DNA of 64,000 nt from Chloroflexota bacterium. Lineage in GTDB: Bacteria; Chloroflexota; Anaerolineae; Anaerolineales; UBA4823. The first letter of the stretch is position 1. Each line of letters begins with the position of its first letter. Below are positions 16,157-25,009 of the stretch, in pieces. The stretch spans positions 1-64,000 of the forward strand of contig JAAYXE010000099.1 of NCBI GenBank assembly GCA_012516075.1, written 5' to 3'. The position numbers were made by a program, and so were the translations under genes. Under the pieces are notes generated by a model. That model was not told the origin of the DNA. It saw nothing but the letters and a program-made list of their open reading frames with translations, and did no database searches.

Positions 16157-17872
16157 ATGCCGGTAGATCTTCAGGAAATTGCCGACCTGTTGAAGCGTGA
16201 GTATCTGTTCCAGGATCTGACTGATGAACAGGTGCTCTGGATCGCGTCGCAGTTCAAACCGCTGACCCTGGGGCGCAATACGGTCATTTATTCTCAGGGC
16301 GCTCCGGCTGATAATTTTTATTTCGTTTTTCGCGGCAAAGTCCGTGTATACCGCAACGTTCGCGGCCGGGAAGTGGCGTTGAATATTCTGGGGCCGGGGG
16401 ATTTCTTCGGCGAAGAAGGGGTGCTGTTTGACCGGCCGCGTGATGCCACGATAGTAACGGTCGAAACGACCCGGCTGCTGCGCATGGAACGGGCGCAGTT
16501 CGCCCTGATGATCAAAGCGTATCCAAAAATTCGTGAAAACCTGCTGGCGACCGCTGAAAGCCGCCGCCTGGCCCGCAGCCGTTCTTTTGACTGGCTGGGC
16601 CCTGACGAGGTGATCTACTACATCTGCCGCAAGCATGATTTGTTCCTGTTCCGCAAGCTGATTATTCCCATTCTGCTGGGCGTTGCCGCGGTACCTGTAC
16701 TGGCTTTAGGAATTGCAGACCAAACACCGTTTCTCAGGACGGGGGCTGACCTGCTGGGCACATTGATGCTCTTATTCGCTCTTCTGTTGGGCCTTTGGGG
16801 CTGGCTCGACTGGGAAAACGACTACTATATTGTGACCAACAAAAGCGTTATCTGGTCAGAAAAAATCTATGGCCTGTATGAAAGCCGGCGCGAGGCTCCG
16901 CTGGAGTCAATTCTGGCCGTGAATGTGATCTCGAGCCAGCTCGGCAGGATATTCAAATACGGCAGTGTCAATGTGCGAACCTATACCGGCGGCATCCTGA
17001 TGCGTGATATGGCGCATCCCACCCGCTTTGCGTCTTTCGTAGAGGGGTATAAAAAGCGCGCTTTGCAGATTTCCAAACAGGAAGAGATGCGGATCATTGA
17101 GCAGGAGCTCGAAAAGGCGCTTGCCCGCCGCGTGCTGGAGAAGACTGACGGACCGCAGATCCCTGTTGATCCACCCCCACTGGTGGAGCGGAATCAAACG
17201 GAAGAGATAAGGCGGCGACCTCTGAGGGATGTGATCCGTACGTTCTTAACGGTGCGCTATGCCCAGGGGAATATCATCACCTACCGGAAACACTGGTTTA
17301 TTCTGCTCCAGAAAGCCTGGAAACCCCTTCTGATCCTGGCTGCTCTATCGGTTCTCTTATGGATGTCGATTTCTTCCGGCATTCTGACTGGTGGTGGTGC
17401 CGGAATATCTCTGCTGCTTACTGCAGTATTGATCATCGTCTGGTTGGTCATCTCTGGCTGGCTGCTTTATGAGTACTTCGATTGGAGCAACGATATTTAC
17501 CGCCTTACACCGCAGCAGATCTTTGACATCAGCCGCAAGCCGCTGGGACAGGAAATTAAAAAGTCAGCCCCGCTTGAATCGATACTGAGCATCGAGCACG
17601 AACGGGATAATATTATCGGCATTATCCTGAATTTCGGGACAGTGACGATCAATGTCGGCCAGACCCAGTTTGTCTTTCACGGAGTCTATAATCCGGATCA
17701 GGTACACGCCGATATTTCAGATTACAAGGAAGCACTAAACCGCAAGAAGCGTGAGGCTGAAGCTGCACGCGAGCGCGAGCAGATGGTCAACTGGCTGGTC
17801 GCTTATCACGAGAAATCGGAACGGCTGTCGGAATTTGACAACAATACGGAGTGGGACCAGTTTTCAGGGTAA
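16157..17872 (+). CDS. Cyclic nucleotide-binding and bacterial PH domain membrane protein
   Basis: This 571-residue protein starts with a cNMP-binding (CAP effector) domain at about 12-130 (VIYSQGAPADNFYFVFRGK, LGPGDFFGEEGVLF). Two repeated modules follow. Each is a pair of membrane helices (about 170-215 and 385-435) leading into a bacterial PH-like domain (DWENDYYIVTNKSVIW... and DWSNDIYRLTPQQIFDI...). Both PH units contain APLESIL. A charged helical tail ends the protein. It probably senses a ligand and acts at the membrane; no DNA-binding domain is present. The CAP-type effector domain may bind something other than cAMP, since the usual phosphate-binding Arg region reads RPRDATI. Leaderless translation is likely. 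Confidence 0.85.
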   Translation: MPVDLQEIADLLKREYLFQDLTDEQVLWIASQFKPLTLGRNTVIYSQGAPADNFYFVFRGKVRVYRNVRGREVALNILGPGDFFGEEGVLFDRPRDATIVTVETTRLLRMERAQFALMIKAYPKIRENLLATAESRRLARSRSFDWLGPDEVIYYICRKHDLFLFRKLIIPILLGVAAVPVLALGIADQTPFLRTGADLLGTLMLLFALLLGLWGWLDWENDYYIVTNKSVIWSEKIYGLYESRREAPLESILAVNVISSQLGRIFKYGSVNVRTYTGGILMRDMAHPTRFASFVEGYKKRALQISKQEEMRIIEQELEKALARRVLEKTDGPQIPVDPPPLVERNQTEEIRRRPLRDVIRTFLTVRYAQGNIITYRKHWFILLQKAWKPLLILAALSVLLWMSISSGILTGGGAGISLLLTAVLIIVWLVISGWLLYEYFDWSNDIYRLTPQQIFDISRKPLGQEIKKSAPLESILSIEHERDNIIGIILNFGTVTINVGQTQFVFHGVYNPDQVHADISDYKEALNRKKREAEAAREREQMVNWLVAYHEKSERLSEFDNNTEWDQFSG

Positions 17873-17914
17873 AATAAAGCCCGTATTTTGGGCTGCGAAT
17901 AGAGGTCTTTATTA

Positions 17915-18427
17915 ATGGCAATTCGAGAAATCGTGACAATCCCAAATTCTGTTTTACGCCGTAAAGCACGGAAGGTGACAGAATTTGGTCCTGAACTGCA
18001 GACTTTACTGGATGACATGGTAGACACCATGAGAGCGGCACCAGGGGTGGGCCTGGCTGGCCCTCAGGTCGGTGTGCCCCTGCGCGTGATCGTGGTCGAA
18101 TACGGCGAACGCGAAGAAGATGGCGTCCCTCCCAGGCTGTATAAGGTGGTTAATCCTGAAATTGTGCGGGCTTCGGCCGAGACGGAAATGGGTGCGGAGG
18201 GATGTCTGTCCATCCCCGGATACCTGGGTGATGTGGAGCGCTCTGTGGCTGTAACGGTGAAAGGTTTTAACAGCCAGGGGAAGCCCATTCGGATCAAAGC
18301 CAGCGGATGGCTGGCGCGCATTTTCCAGCATGAGATCGACCACCTGGACGGAATACTCTTCACTGATCGTGCGGAAAAAATCTGGAAAATAGAATCTGAA
18401 ACCGCCGAAACGGAATCGGCGGACTGA
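17915..18427 (+). CDS. def: Peptide deformylase
   Basis: This 170-residue enzyme removes the formyl group from new N-terminal methionines. The three motifs are GVGLAGPQVG (45-54), EGCLS (95-99, Cys97 as metal ligand) and HEIDH (139-143, two His ligands and the catalytic Glu). The second Ala of the usual GLAAPQ is Gly here, a known variation. It starts at ATG 17915, 42 nt after the cNMP/PH gene, with a weak AGAGGT upstream. A small hairpin (AGCCC/GGGCT) lies in the short gap. A terminator follows. Confidence 0.96.
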   Translation: MAIREIVTIPNSVLRRKARKVTEFGPELQTLLDDMVDTMRAAPGVGLAGPQVGVPLRVIVVEYGEREEDGVPPRLYKVVNPEIVRASAETEMGAEGCLSIPGYLGDVERSVAVTVKGFNSQGKPIRIKASGWLARIFQHEIDHLDGILFTDRAEKIWKIESETAETESAD

Positions 18428-18450
18428 ATTTGCTCTGGAAGGGATTCTTC

Positions 18451-18490
18451 ATGCCACGGTCAGAGAAGTCAGAGCCGTGGCATTGTTTTG
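18451..18490 (+). terminator. Terminator after def
   Basis: ATGCCACGG (18451-18459) pairs with CCGTGGCAT (18475-18483), followed by TGTTTTGTG. It ends only 11 nt before the recF start codon, so it may also influence recF expression. Confidence 0.65.
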
Positions 18491-18494
18491 TGTC

Positions 18495-19760
18495 ATGCAT
18501 CTAACACATTTATCGCTGACCAATTTCCGCAATTACGCCCGTCTGGATGTTGAAGTCCCGCGCGGACCGCTGCTGCTGCTGGGCGGCAATGCGCAGGGAA
18601 AAACCAGTCTGCTTGAGGCCATCTACTTTCTGGCCACTTTTGTTTCTTTTAACACCAGCAATGACAGGCAGTTGATCAATTTTATAGCGGCCCGTGAACC
18701 ACTGGCTGTAGCCCGCATCAAAGCCGATTTCCGTTATGACGCGAATCTGGATTCCGACCGCAGCCTGCCGGTGCACAGCGCAGGTGAAGAACACCAGATG
18801 GAAGTGCGCATCATCAAGGAAGGCTCGGGCAGCTTCAACGGAAGCGCCCGCGTGCGGAAAGAGGTCCTTATCGACGGTGTAAAACGCAAGCTTACGGATG
18901 CTCTGGGGGTCTTCAACGCTGTCCTCTTCCTGCCTCAAATGCTGCAAATTGTGGAAGGAGCTCCGGAAGAACGCCGCCGTTATTTGAACCTTACCCTGTC
19001 TCAGGCCGTGCCGAACTATGCCGACACATTGAGCAGCTATTCACGCTCGCTGGCACAGCGAAATGCACTGTTAAAGAGCCTGTCAGAACGGGGCGGAGAT
19101 CCGCAGCAGTTATCCTACTGGGATGAACAGATCGCATCTACCGGAGCGCAGATCATTTATGCCCGTATTCATGCGATCCTCGAACTGGAAAGGCTGGCGG
19201 CGCGCATTCACAGCGAGCTCACACGCGGTCAGGAAATCCTGCGCATTGACTACCAGCCGGCTTATGACCCGCTGCCAAAGCGCTCCAGGCAGTACGAACT
19301 GCCCCTCAATACACCCGTGGACCGCTCGGGGGTGTCCCTGGAAAAAATCCACCAGGGTTTTCTGGCCGATCTGGCGCGTTTACGGAGCGAGGAGATTGCC
19401 AGGGGGGTGACAACCATCGGCCCGCACCGTGATGAGATGCGGTTTCTGGGTAATGGGATTGATCTGGGGGATTTTGGCTCGCGCGGTCAGGCGCGCACTG
19501 CGGTCTTATCCATGAAGCTGGCAGAAGTGGCGTGGATGAAAGGCCGTACCGGCCGCTGGCCGGTGCTGCTGCTGGATGAAGTGCTGGCAGAACTGGACCC
19601 GGCCAGGCGCAAAGACCTGCTGGATCGCCTGGCGAGCAGCGAACAGGCGCTGCTGACCACCACCGATCTGGATTTATTCCATGACGAGTTTGTCAACCGT
19701 GCTTCGCTGTGGCAGATCCAGGGGGGACGGCTGGGCGAGATGAAAAACGAAGTCCGCTGA
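18495..19760 (+). CDS. recF: DNA replication and repair protein RecF
   Basis: This 421-residue SMC-like ATPase loads RecA at gaps with RecO and RecR. It has the typical opening HLTHLSLTNFRNY, Walker A GGNAQGKTS (30-38), the ABC signature region near FGSRGQARTAVLS, and Walker B VLLLDEVLAELD. Homologues begin at this ATG. A GTG 18 nt upstream lies within the terminator stem and is less likely. No ribosome site precedes the ATG. The usual dnaA-dnaN-recF-gyrB setting is absent, which is common outside Firmicutes and Actinobacteria. Confidence 0.94.
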   Translation: MHLTHLSLTNFRNYARLDVEVPRGPLLLLGGNAQGKTSLLEAIYFLATFVSFNTSNDRQLINFIAAREPLAVARIKADFRYDANLDSDRSLPVHSAGEEHQMEVRIIKEGSGSFNGSARVRKEVLIDGVKRKLTDALGVFNAVLFLPQMLQIVEGAPEERRRYLNLTLSQAVPNYADTLSSYSRSLAQRNALLKSLSERGGDPQQLSYWDEQIASTGAQIIYARIHAILELERLAARIHSELTRGQEILRIDYQPAYDPLPKRSRQYELPLNTPVDRSGVSLEKIHQGFLADLARLRSEEIARGVTTIGPHRDEMRFLGNGIDLGDFGSRGQARTAVLSMKLAEVAWMKGRTGRWPVLLLDEVLAELDPARRKDLLDRLASSEQALLTTTDLDLFHDEFVNRASLWQIQGGRLGEMKNEVR

Positions 19761-19827
19761 GATGCGGTATCTAATTTAAATGAAACAGTCCCCGTTGAAA
19801 CGCCGGGGACTGAGCAATAATCATTAT

Positions 19828-19855
19828 AAAGGCGATCGAACTGGCTCGCCTTTTT
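19828..19855 (+). terminator. Terminator after recF
   Basis: AAAGGCGA (19828-19835) pairs with TCGCCTTT (19846-19853), followed by a T run. A second stem, AGTCCCCG/CGGGGACT (19787-19794 with 19804-19811), precedes it. The T tract touches the stop codon of convergent rsmG. Confidence 0.75.
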
Positions 19856-19858
19856 GCT

Positions 19859-20569
19859 TTAAAGAGGGTGTTTGGATGGCAGCCCCACCCGGCGAGGGTA
19901 CCCTGGGGGCGAGGCGGCTACTTTATCGATCACCACCAGATAGCGCTCTTCCACCACACCGGGAAGGGTTACTGGCAGAATCTTTTTCAAGTGCCCACCG
20001 AGAATACGGACTGCATTCTCGGAAGCATGCGCTTCTGCCGGTCCGCTTTCTCCTTTCATCGCCAGCATCGCGCCTCCCACCCGGACGAGGGGCAGAAGGT
20101 ACTCCGATAGGACCGGCAGGACGGCGACAGCGCGGGCAAGCGCCCAGTCATACTTCTCACGGTGGGCAGGGGATTGGCCTACCGTCTCGGCCCGCTCCTG
20201 AATAACCTCAACCCCTTCCAGTCCCAGGGTCTTTACCACATGGCGGCAGAAGTTGGCCTTTTTGCCCACCGATTCGACCAGAGTCAGACGCATTTTCGGG
20301 TAGAGAATCTTTAACGGAATGCCGGGGAAGCCTGCCCCTGTGCCCACATCGATCACCCGCTCCATGGGTGTACCCTGCATGACACAGAGGCAGGTCAGAG
20401 AGTCGAGGAAGTGTTTGACACGAATCTGTTTCGGTTCCCGGATGGCTGTTAGATTAATGCGGGCGTTCCATTCCAGCAGCTCACGCTCGTAGCGTTCGAA
20501 GGCGGCCAATTGCGCAGCGGGCAGACGAATCCCGATAATCGATTGAGCAAGGGGAACCAGTTCTTTCAT
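19859..20569 (-). CDS. rsmG: 16S rRNA (guanine(527)-N7)-methyltransferase
   Basis: This 236-residue SAM-dependent enzyme methylates G527 of 16S rRNA. It shows NLTAIREPKQIRVKHFLDSL, the SAM motif DVGTGAGFPGIPLKILYP, LVESVGKKANFC, and the conserved tail of the type YPRRVGLPSKHPL. Length is normal. Its ATG overlaps the upstream lipoprotein stop by one base (TAATG), with GGAGG just before, so the two are translationally coupled. In many bacteria rsmG is linked to mnmG or parA; here it is linked to a DUF4349 gene. Confidence 0.95.
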   Translation of the reverse strand: MKELVPLAQSIIGIRLPAAQLAAFERYERELLEWNARINLTAIREPKQIRVKHFLDSLTCLCVMQGTPMERVIDVGTGAGFPGIPLKILYPKMRLTLVESVGKKANFCRHVVKTLGLEGVEVIQERAETVGQSPAHREKYDWALARAVAVLPVLSEYLLPLVRVGGAMLAMKGESGPAEAHASENAVRILGGHLKKILPVTLPGVVEERYLVVIDKVAASPPGYPRRVGLPSKHPL

Positions 20570-21531
20570 TATCCTCCTGCCTGAGGTTCAGCGGGCTGGA
20601 CAGGCGGCTGGGGGGTTCTGCGTTTTTTCACCGCTCGAATAACCAGCCGGATGGGAAGGACGAAAATCACGAACACAAGCAGAAGGACGGGCAGCACATA
20701 GATCAAAATCCAGATCAGGGCGTCGCCCAGGAACTGCACGGTGTTGATCAGAGTCTGAAGTGCATCCCGGGCCACGCCAACCGGTTCCCAGGTCCCAATT
20801 CTCAGCGGCTGCACGGCTGCATCGGGCAGCAGGTCCACGGAGATGGCGGAGAGAGCGGCTGACTGTTCGTAATACTGCATCTGGCCTTTGATAACCTCGA
20901 TCTGCTCGCGTATCTCTACCAGACGATTGTACACGGAGAGCACATCTTCTGTGCTGTAGGCATTCTCCATGATCTCTGTTAACTGTGCCTCGGTATTTTC
21001 GAGGTTGCGCAGTCGTGATCCCAGATCCGTGTATTCCCGGGTCACATCCTGACTTTCAATATTGCGTCGTTCCGGGGGGCGGCTGCTCTCGGCTTCAATC
21101 TGGGCAATTGCCTCGTCGAGACGTTCGGCAGGTACGCGAATCGTAATGGAAGCACGCGGCGCCTCCGCACCGCTATCGAACTGGATTTGATAGAGATTTG
21201 CGGTGACCACATACCCACCCATCTCTTCAGCCAGCTGTGAAATACGGTCCAGGGAAGCAGCCGGATCTTCGACGACGATCATTAGCGAGGCGTTGCGAAT
21301 GACAAGGCGCTTTTCCGGCAGACCTCCCTGGGCGATGCCACTTCCACCCATCTCGCCTCTGGAGATACTGCCGTTTACAACAGACTCCTCAAAAGCGGGG
21401 GCCTCTGGCGCCGCTTGCGGTGCCTCGGCATCTATCCGTGAGCCGGACGATGATGCGCATCCTCCGAGCATCAGGGCCAGGATGAGCAGAGCAGAAAACA
21501 GGAAGCGGTGTTGAAAGGTAAGTGTCGGCAT
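20569..21531 (-). CDS. DUF4349 domain lipoprotein
   Basis: This 320-residue protein has a lipoprotein signal peptide ending in LMLGGC (Cys25). The DUF4349 domain (about 72-290) follows, with LVIRNASLMIVVEDPAASLDR and a coiled-coil stretch with TDLGSRLRNLENTEAQL. One C-terminal membrane helix (about 276-300) and a Lys/Arg/Pro-rich tail end it. The family is widespread and uncharacterised; the topology implies an extracytoplasmic coiled-coil domain held at both ends. It is transcribed with rsmG. Confidence 0.88.
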   Translation of the reverse strand: MPTLTFQHRFLFSALLILALMLGGCASSSGSRIDAEAPQAAPEAPAFEESVVNGSISRGEMGGSGIAQGGLPEKRLVIRNASLMIVVEDPAASLDRISQLAEEMGGYVVTANLYQIQFDSGAEAPRASITIRVPAERLDEAIAQIEAESSRPPERRNIESQDVTREYTDLGSRLRNLENTEAQLTEIMENAYSTEDVLSVYNRLVEIREQIEVIKGQMQYYEQSAALSAISVDLLPDAAVQPLRIGTWEPVGVARDALQTLINTVQFLGDALIWILIYVLPVLLLVFVIFVLPIRLVIRAVKKRRTPQPPVQPAEPQAGG

Positions 21532-21606
21532 TCTTCTCTCTCCTTAGCAGCGGTTTACTCTGTATCCTTGACGCTCCCGACTCGAGGATTGTTCCCTGAA
21601 AACAGA

Positions 21607-22335
21607 TCACCAGCCGGCAGCCAGACGCTGGATGTGCCGGTCTGGGAGGCCTGCTGCTGCCATGCGCTGCTGCACTGCAGCAATATCATACTCTACCCGG
21701 CGGTAGTTCCAGCTGTTATTGTCGGGATCAAAAATGGCATATGCAGCGCGTGGGTCTCGATCGCGCGGCTGTCCGACGGATCCCGGGTTGAGAATAGCGC
21801 GCCCATCCAGTTGAATTGTGGTGTTAGGGTCTGGAATAACAAGATCAGCGATGTAGCGATCGCCGCGGAATATGTACATCAGCGGCAGGTGAGTGTGGCC
21901 AACGAAACAGAGCTGGGTATTGAAATGATCGAAGTTTATCGTGGCTGTGCGAATATCCATTAAATATTCCCATACCGGATGCCGGGGACTCCCGTGCGTG
22001 AGCGTGACATTACCGACCACCTGCATTTCGGGTAAATTCTTCAGAAAATGGATCGTCCCTTCTTCGATCTTCTCCTGCGTCCACTGGATTGCCAGCCGTG
22101 CCTCGGGGTTAAATGAATGGGTATCGATGTAGCGCAGAGCGGCGGCATCATGGTTTCCAATGATGCATATCAGGTTTGGAAGCTGGCGCACGCGTGCGAC
22201 ACATTCGTTTGGGTCGGGACCATAACCCACCAGGTCTCCGAGACACCAGGCTGCATCGATTTCCCCTGCATCAGCGAGAACAGCATCCAGGGCAGTTTGA
22301 TTGGCATGAATATCAGAGATAACTAAAATTCGCAT
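21607..22335 (-). CDS. Calcineurin-like metallophosphoesterase
   Basis: This 242-residue protein has all metal-binding motifs of the YfcE/MJ0936-like phosphoesterases: SDIHAN, GDLVGYGPDP, IGNHD, LTHGSP, GHTHLP and NPGSVGQPRD. These enzymes hydrolyse phosphodiesters with two metal ions; the natural substrate is unknown. No Shine-Dalgarno is visible. A TATAAT on the minus strand about 20 nt upstream of the ATG would give a very short leader. It stands between two other minus-strand genes with gaps of about 80 nt. Confidence 0.9.
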   Translation of the reverse strand: MRILVISDIHANQTALDAVLADAGEIDAAWCLGDLVGYGPDPNECVARVRQLPNLICIIGNHDAAALRYIDTHSFNPEARLAIQWTQEKIEEGTIHFLKNLPEMQVVGNVTLTHGSPRHPVWEYLMDIRTATINFDHFNTQLCFVGHTHLPLMYIFRGDRYIADLVIPDPNTTIQLDGRAILNPGSVGQPRDRDPRAAYAIFDPDNNSWNYRRVEYDIAAVQQRMAAAGLPDRHIQRLAAGW

Positions 22336-22417
22336 GGAGATAGGATCGCTTCCGGATTATATGGAATTTGAAAACATCTATTATTGTTGTCTATTGTTGC
22401 AACAAACTTGCCAGTCA

Positions 22418-23197
22418 TTATTCCCCCATCCAGATCTGATAAAGCCCCAGGTTGCCTTCATGACCATCCGAATAGAATGTTTGTTGTATGTTGTAGCCGG
22501 TCTGGTTAGCCAGGTCCGCCAGTTCTTCTTGCGTGAAATGATGGACATAGCGCAGACCTTCTCCACCCTCGCGCCAGTCGAGGAGGTAATCCCCGGGGTC
22601 AACCTCCTGCGGTGTGAGCCCCGCTTTCTCCCAGGGTTGGATGCGGTTCTGCAGTCGTTCACTGTTCAGGAACTGCCAGACGGAAAGCACGACCTGACCA
22701 CCAGCTTTTAAATGGCTTTTCGATTTTTCCAGGATATCCCTGCGCAGGTCGTTACCGGGTATGTGGTGGAGTACGGCAAAGAGAAAGATAAAATCAAACC
22801 GCAGAGGAATCGAAAGCTCGTCCGTTTCGGAATCAGCCGTCAGCGCGGTCAGTGCAGCATCCCAGTCGGCGGAAACAAGATCCGACTGGATAAACACAGG
22901 TTTTTTTGCGGGGCCTGCTTCTTCAAACTCAGAGGGTAACTTGCGAGCTTCGTTCAGCAGGACCGGACTGTAATCCAGGCCAATATAAGTTCCGGTAAAG
23001 CCGTGCTGAACCAGGGTGCGCCACAATTCTCCATTACCGCAGCCCAGGTCGAGGATACGGGCATCCGGTGGGATCATCTCAATGATTTTATGCACACCGG
23101 GCTGTATACGCTGGCGGGTCTTCGAAAACTGGAGTGCAAAGCTCTGGTAAAATTGCCTGTTGATGTCAGCCAGCCGCTGTATCGTGGCTTCGTTCAT
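22418..23197 (-). CDS. Class I SAM-dependent methyltransferase
   Basis: This 259-residue protein has the Rossmann-type SAM motif I ILDLGCGNGELW (about 47-58), an acidic residue after strand 2 (YIGLDYSP), and FDFIFLFAVLHHIPG typical of motif post-I/II. The C-terminal half has LNSERLQNRIQPWEK and a segment with WREGGEGLRYVHHF. In that region it resembles eukaryotic-type ALKBH8/Trm9 tRNA wobble methyltransferases. This is suggestive because the divergently transcribed neighbour is elp3, which makes the cm5U34 precursor of that methylation. The substrate assignment is inference. Confidence 0.8.
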   Translation of the reverse strand: MNEATIQRLADINRQFYQSFALQFSKTRQRIQPGVHKIIEMIPPDARILDLGCGNGELWRTLVQHGFTGTYIGLDYSPVLLNEARKLPSEFEEAGPAKKPVFIQSDLVSADWDAALTALTADSETDELSIPLRFDFIFLFAVLHHIPGNDLRRDILEKSKSHLKAGGQVVLSVWQFLNSERLQNRIQPWEKAGLTPQEVDPGDYLLDWREGGEGLRYVHHFTQEELADLANQTGYNIQQTFYSDGHEGNLGLYQIWMGE

Positions 23198-23322
23198 CGA
23201 ATAATCTTTCCATAAGCGGGAAGAAATGCGGTGAGCAAACTTACCCAGATTTGAAGTTGGCTGTTATTATAACGGCAGGAAATCGAAATTTACGTAACCC
23301 GATAGGGTTGGTGCTGGAATAG

Positions 23323-24924
23323 ATGATGGTATTAAAGAAAAAAGAATGGAAGAAGGTCAGAGATTATACGCCTGATAAGCTGGCTCTCGCAGACAGGATT
23401 TTAGACGAGGTGCGCGCCGGGCGCCCTGTGCTGGAATCTCTGCGCCGGTATCCCCTTCCTGAAGGCGGGTATCTGGGTAAGCATGTATTGGTAGCTGCAT
23501 ACAAAGCACGGGTTGAAACGGGAGAACTGCAGGAAGATCCGGCTCTGCTGGCGAGAATTCGCATGAAGCCGGTGCGTACACTGTCGGGCGTCACAACGGT
23601 GACCGTGTTGACCAAGCCCTATCCCTGTCCGGGAAAATGCATCTTCTGCCCCACCGATTACCGCATGCCGAAGAGCTATCTTCCGGATGAGCCAGGAGCA
23701 ATGCGCGCCCTGCAGCACGATTTTGATCCTTTTGACCAGGTATCGGCGCGCATACAGGCGCTGGAGGCGGTGGGGCACCCGACAGACAAGATCGAGCTGC
23801 TGATTCTGGGTGGGACCTGGAGCTCATACCGCAAGGATTACCAGGAATGGTTTATCCGCCGCTGCTTCGATGCCATGAACGGGATCGAAGCAGCCACCCT
23901 GGAAGAAGCCCAGCGTATTAATGAAACTGCTGAACACCGCAACGTTGGACTGGTGATCGAGACTCGGCCGGACCATGTAAAGCCGCGTGAACTGGCCTGG
24001 CTGCGGTATTTAGGCGTCACCAAGGTACAAATGGGGGCCCAGAGCCTGGATGACCGCATCCTGGAGCTCAACCAGCGCGGGCATACCGTTGAGGAAACCC
24101 GCCGCGCCGTTGACCTGCTGCGGGCGGCCGGTTTTAAAATCGTGCTGCACTGGATGCCGAACCTGCTGGGAGCTACACCTGAATCGGACCGGGAAGATTT
24201 CGCCCGCCTGTGGGATGGTTTTTGCCCGGATGAAATCAAAATTTACCCCACCCAGCTTCTGGCAAACGCGGATCTGTACCAGGTCTGGCTGCGAGGAGCG
24301 TATCAGCCCTACTCCACAGAAGAGCTGGTTAATCTGATCGCCGATATTAAGCCGGGAATCCCTCGCTACTGCCGGGTGAACCGTGTGATTCGTGATATTC
24401 CTTCCACGAACGTGGTCGAAGGGAACCGCAGGACCAGCCTGCGTCAGGACGTTCAAGAAGAAATGAAGCGCCGTGGAACGACCTGTAAGTGTGTGCGCTG
24501 CCGGGAAGTACGCGGGCGGTCCATTCAAGTTGAAGATCTGCAGTGCCATGACCATGTTTATCCGGCTGGAGCGGCAGAGGAGCATTTTCTGTCCTTCGAT
24601 ACCCCCGATGACCACCTGGCCGGATTTTTAAGGTTGTCGCTCCCCGGGCCTGACTCGCCAGATACCGGTATCCCGGATCTACACAATGCCGCAATCATTC
24701 GTGAAGTTCATGTTTATGGCCAGTCGCTTCAAGTGGGAGAGGAGAAAAAAGGCGCGGCGCAGCATGCAGGCCTGGGAACGCGCCTGATCCGGCAGGCTGA
24801 AAAAATTGCCCGCCAGCGGGGTTACCGGCGCCTTGCTGTTATTGCAGCTGTTGGTACACGGCAGTATTACCAGAGGCGCGGTTTTCATCGAGGTGAGCTG
24901 TATTACGTGAAAGAATTATTATGA
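23323..24924 (+). CDS. elp3: tRNA uridine-34 carboxymethylation enzyme Elp3 (radical SAM/GNAT)
   Basis: This 533-residue fusion has a radical SAM domain and a C-terminal acetyltransferase domain. The iron-sulfur motif is CPGKCIFC (Cys102, 106, 109; CX3CX2C). Further Elp3 segments are ELLILGGTWSSY, ETRPDHVKPRELAWLRYLG, KVQMGAQS, EIKIYPTQLL and CKCVRCREVRG. The GNAT acetyl-CoA loop is GLGTRLIRQAE, ending YYQRRGFHRGELYYVKELL. Elp3 uses acetyl-CoA to make 5-carboxymethyluridine at wobble U34. Two consecutive ATGs occur (23323, 23326) and no strong ribosome site. A methyltransferase with tRNA-wobble-type features lies divergently next door. Confidence 0.93.
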   Translation: MMVLKKKEWKKVRDYTPDKLALADRILDEVRAGRPVLESLRRYPLPEGGYLGKHVLVAAYKARVETGELQEDPALLARIRMKPVRTLSGVTTVTVLTKPYPCPGKCIFCPTDYRMPKSYLPDEPGAMRALQHDFDPFDQVSARIQALEAVGHPTDKIELLILGGTWSSYRKDYQEWFIRRCFDAMNGIEAATLEEAQRINETAEHRNVGLVIETRPDHVKPRELAWLRYLGVTKVQMGAQSLDDRILELNQRGHTVEETRRAVDLLRAAGFKIVLHWMPNLLGATPESDREDFARLWDGFCPDEIKIYPTQLLANADLYQVWLRGAYQPYSTEELVNLIADIKPGIPRYCRVNRVIRDIPSTNVVEGNRRTSLRQDVQEEMKRRGTTCKCVRCREVRGRSIQVEDLQCHDHVYPAGAAEEHFLSFDTPDDHLAGFLRLSLPGPDSPDTGIPDLHNAAIIREVHVYGQSLQVGEEKKGAAQHAGLGTRLIRQAEKIARQRGYRRLAVIAAVGTRQYYQRRGFHRGELYYVKELL

Positions 24925-25009
24925 GCTGCTGACCGACACCCTGCGCCTGCCCTTTTCGCAAAGGGTGAATTCGTTCAATGCAGGCAATTTCACACCGGAG
25001 GATTTTCCT

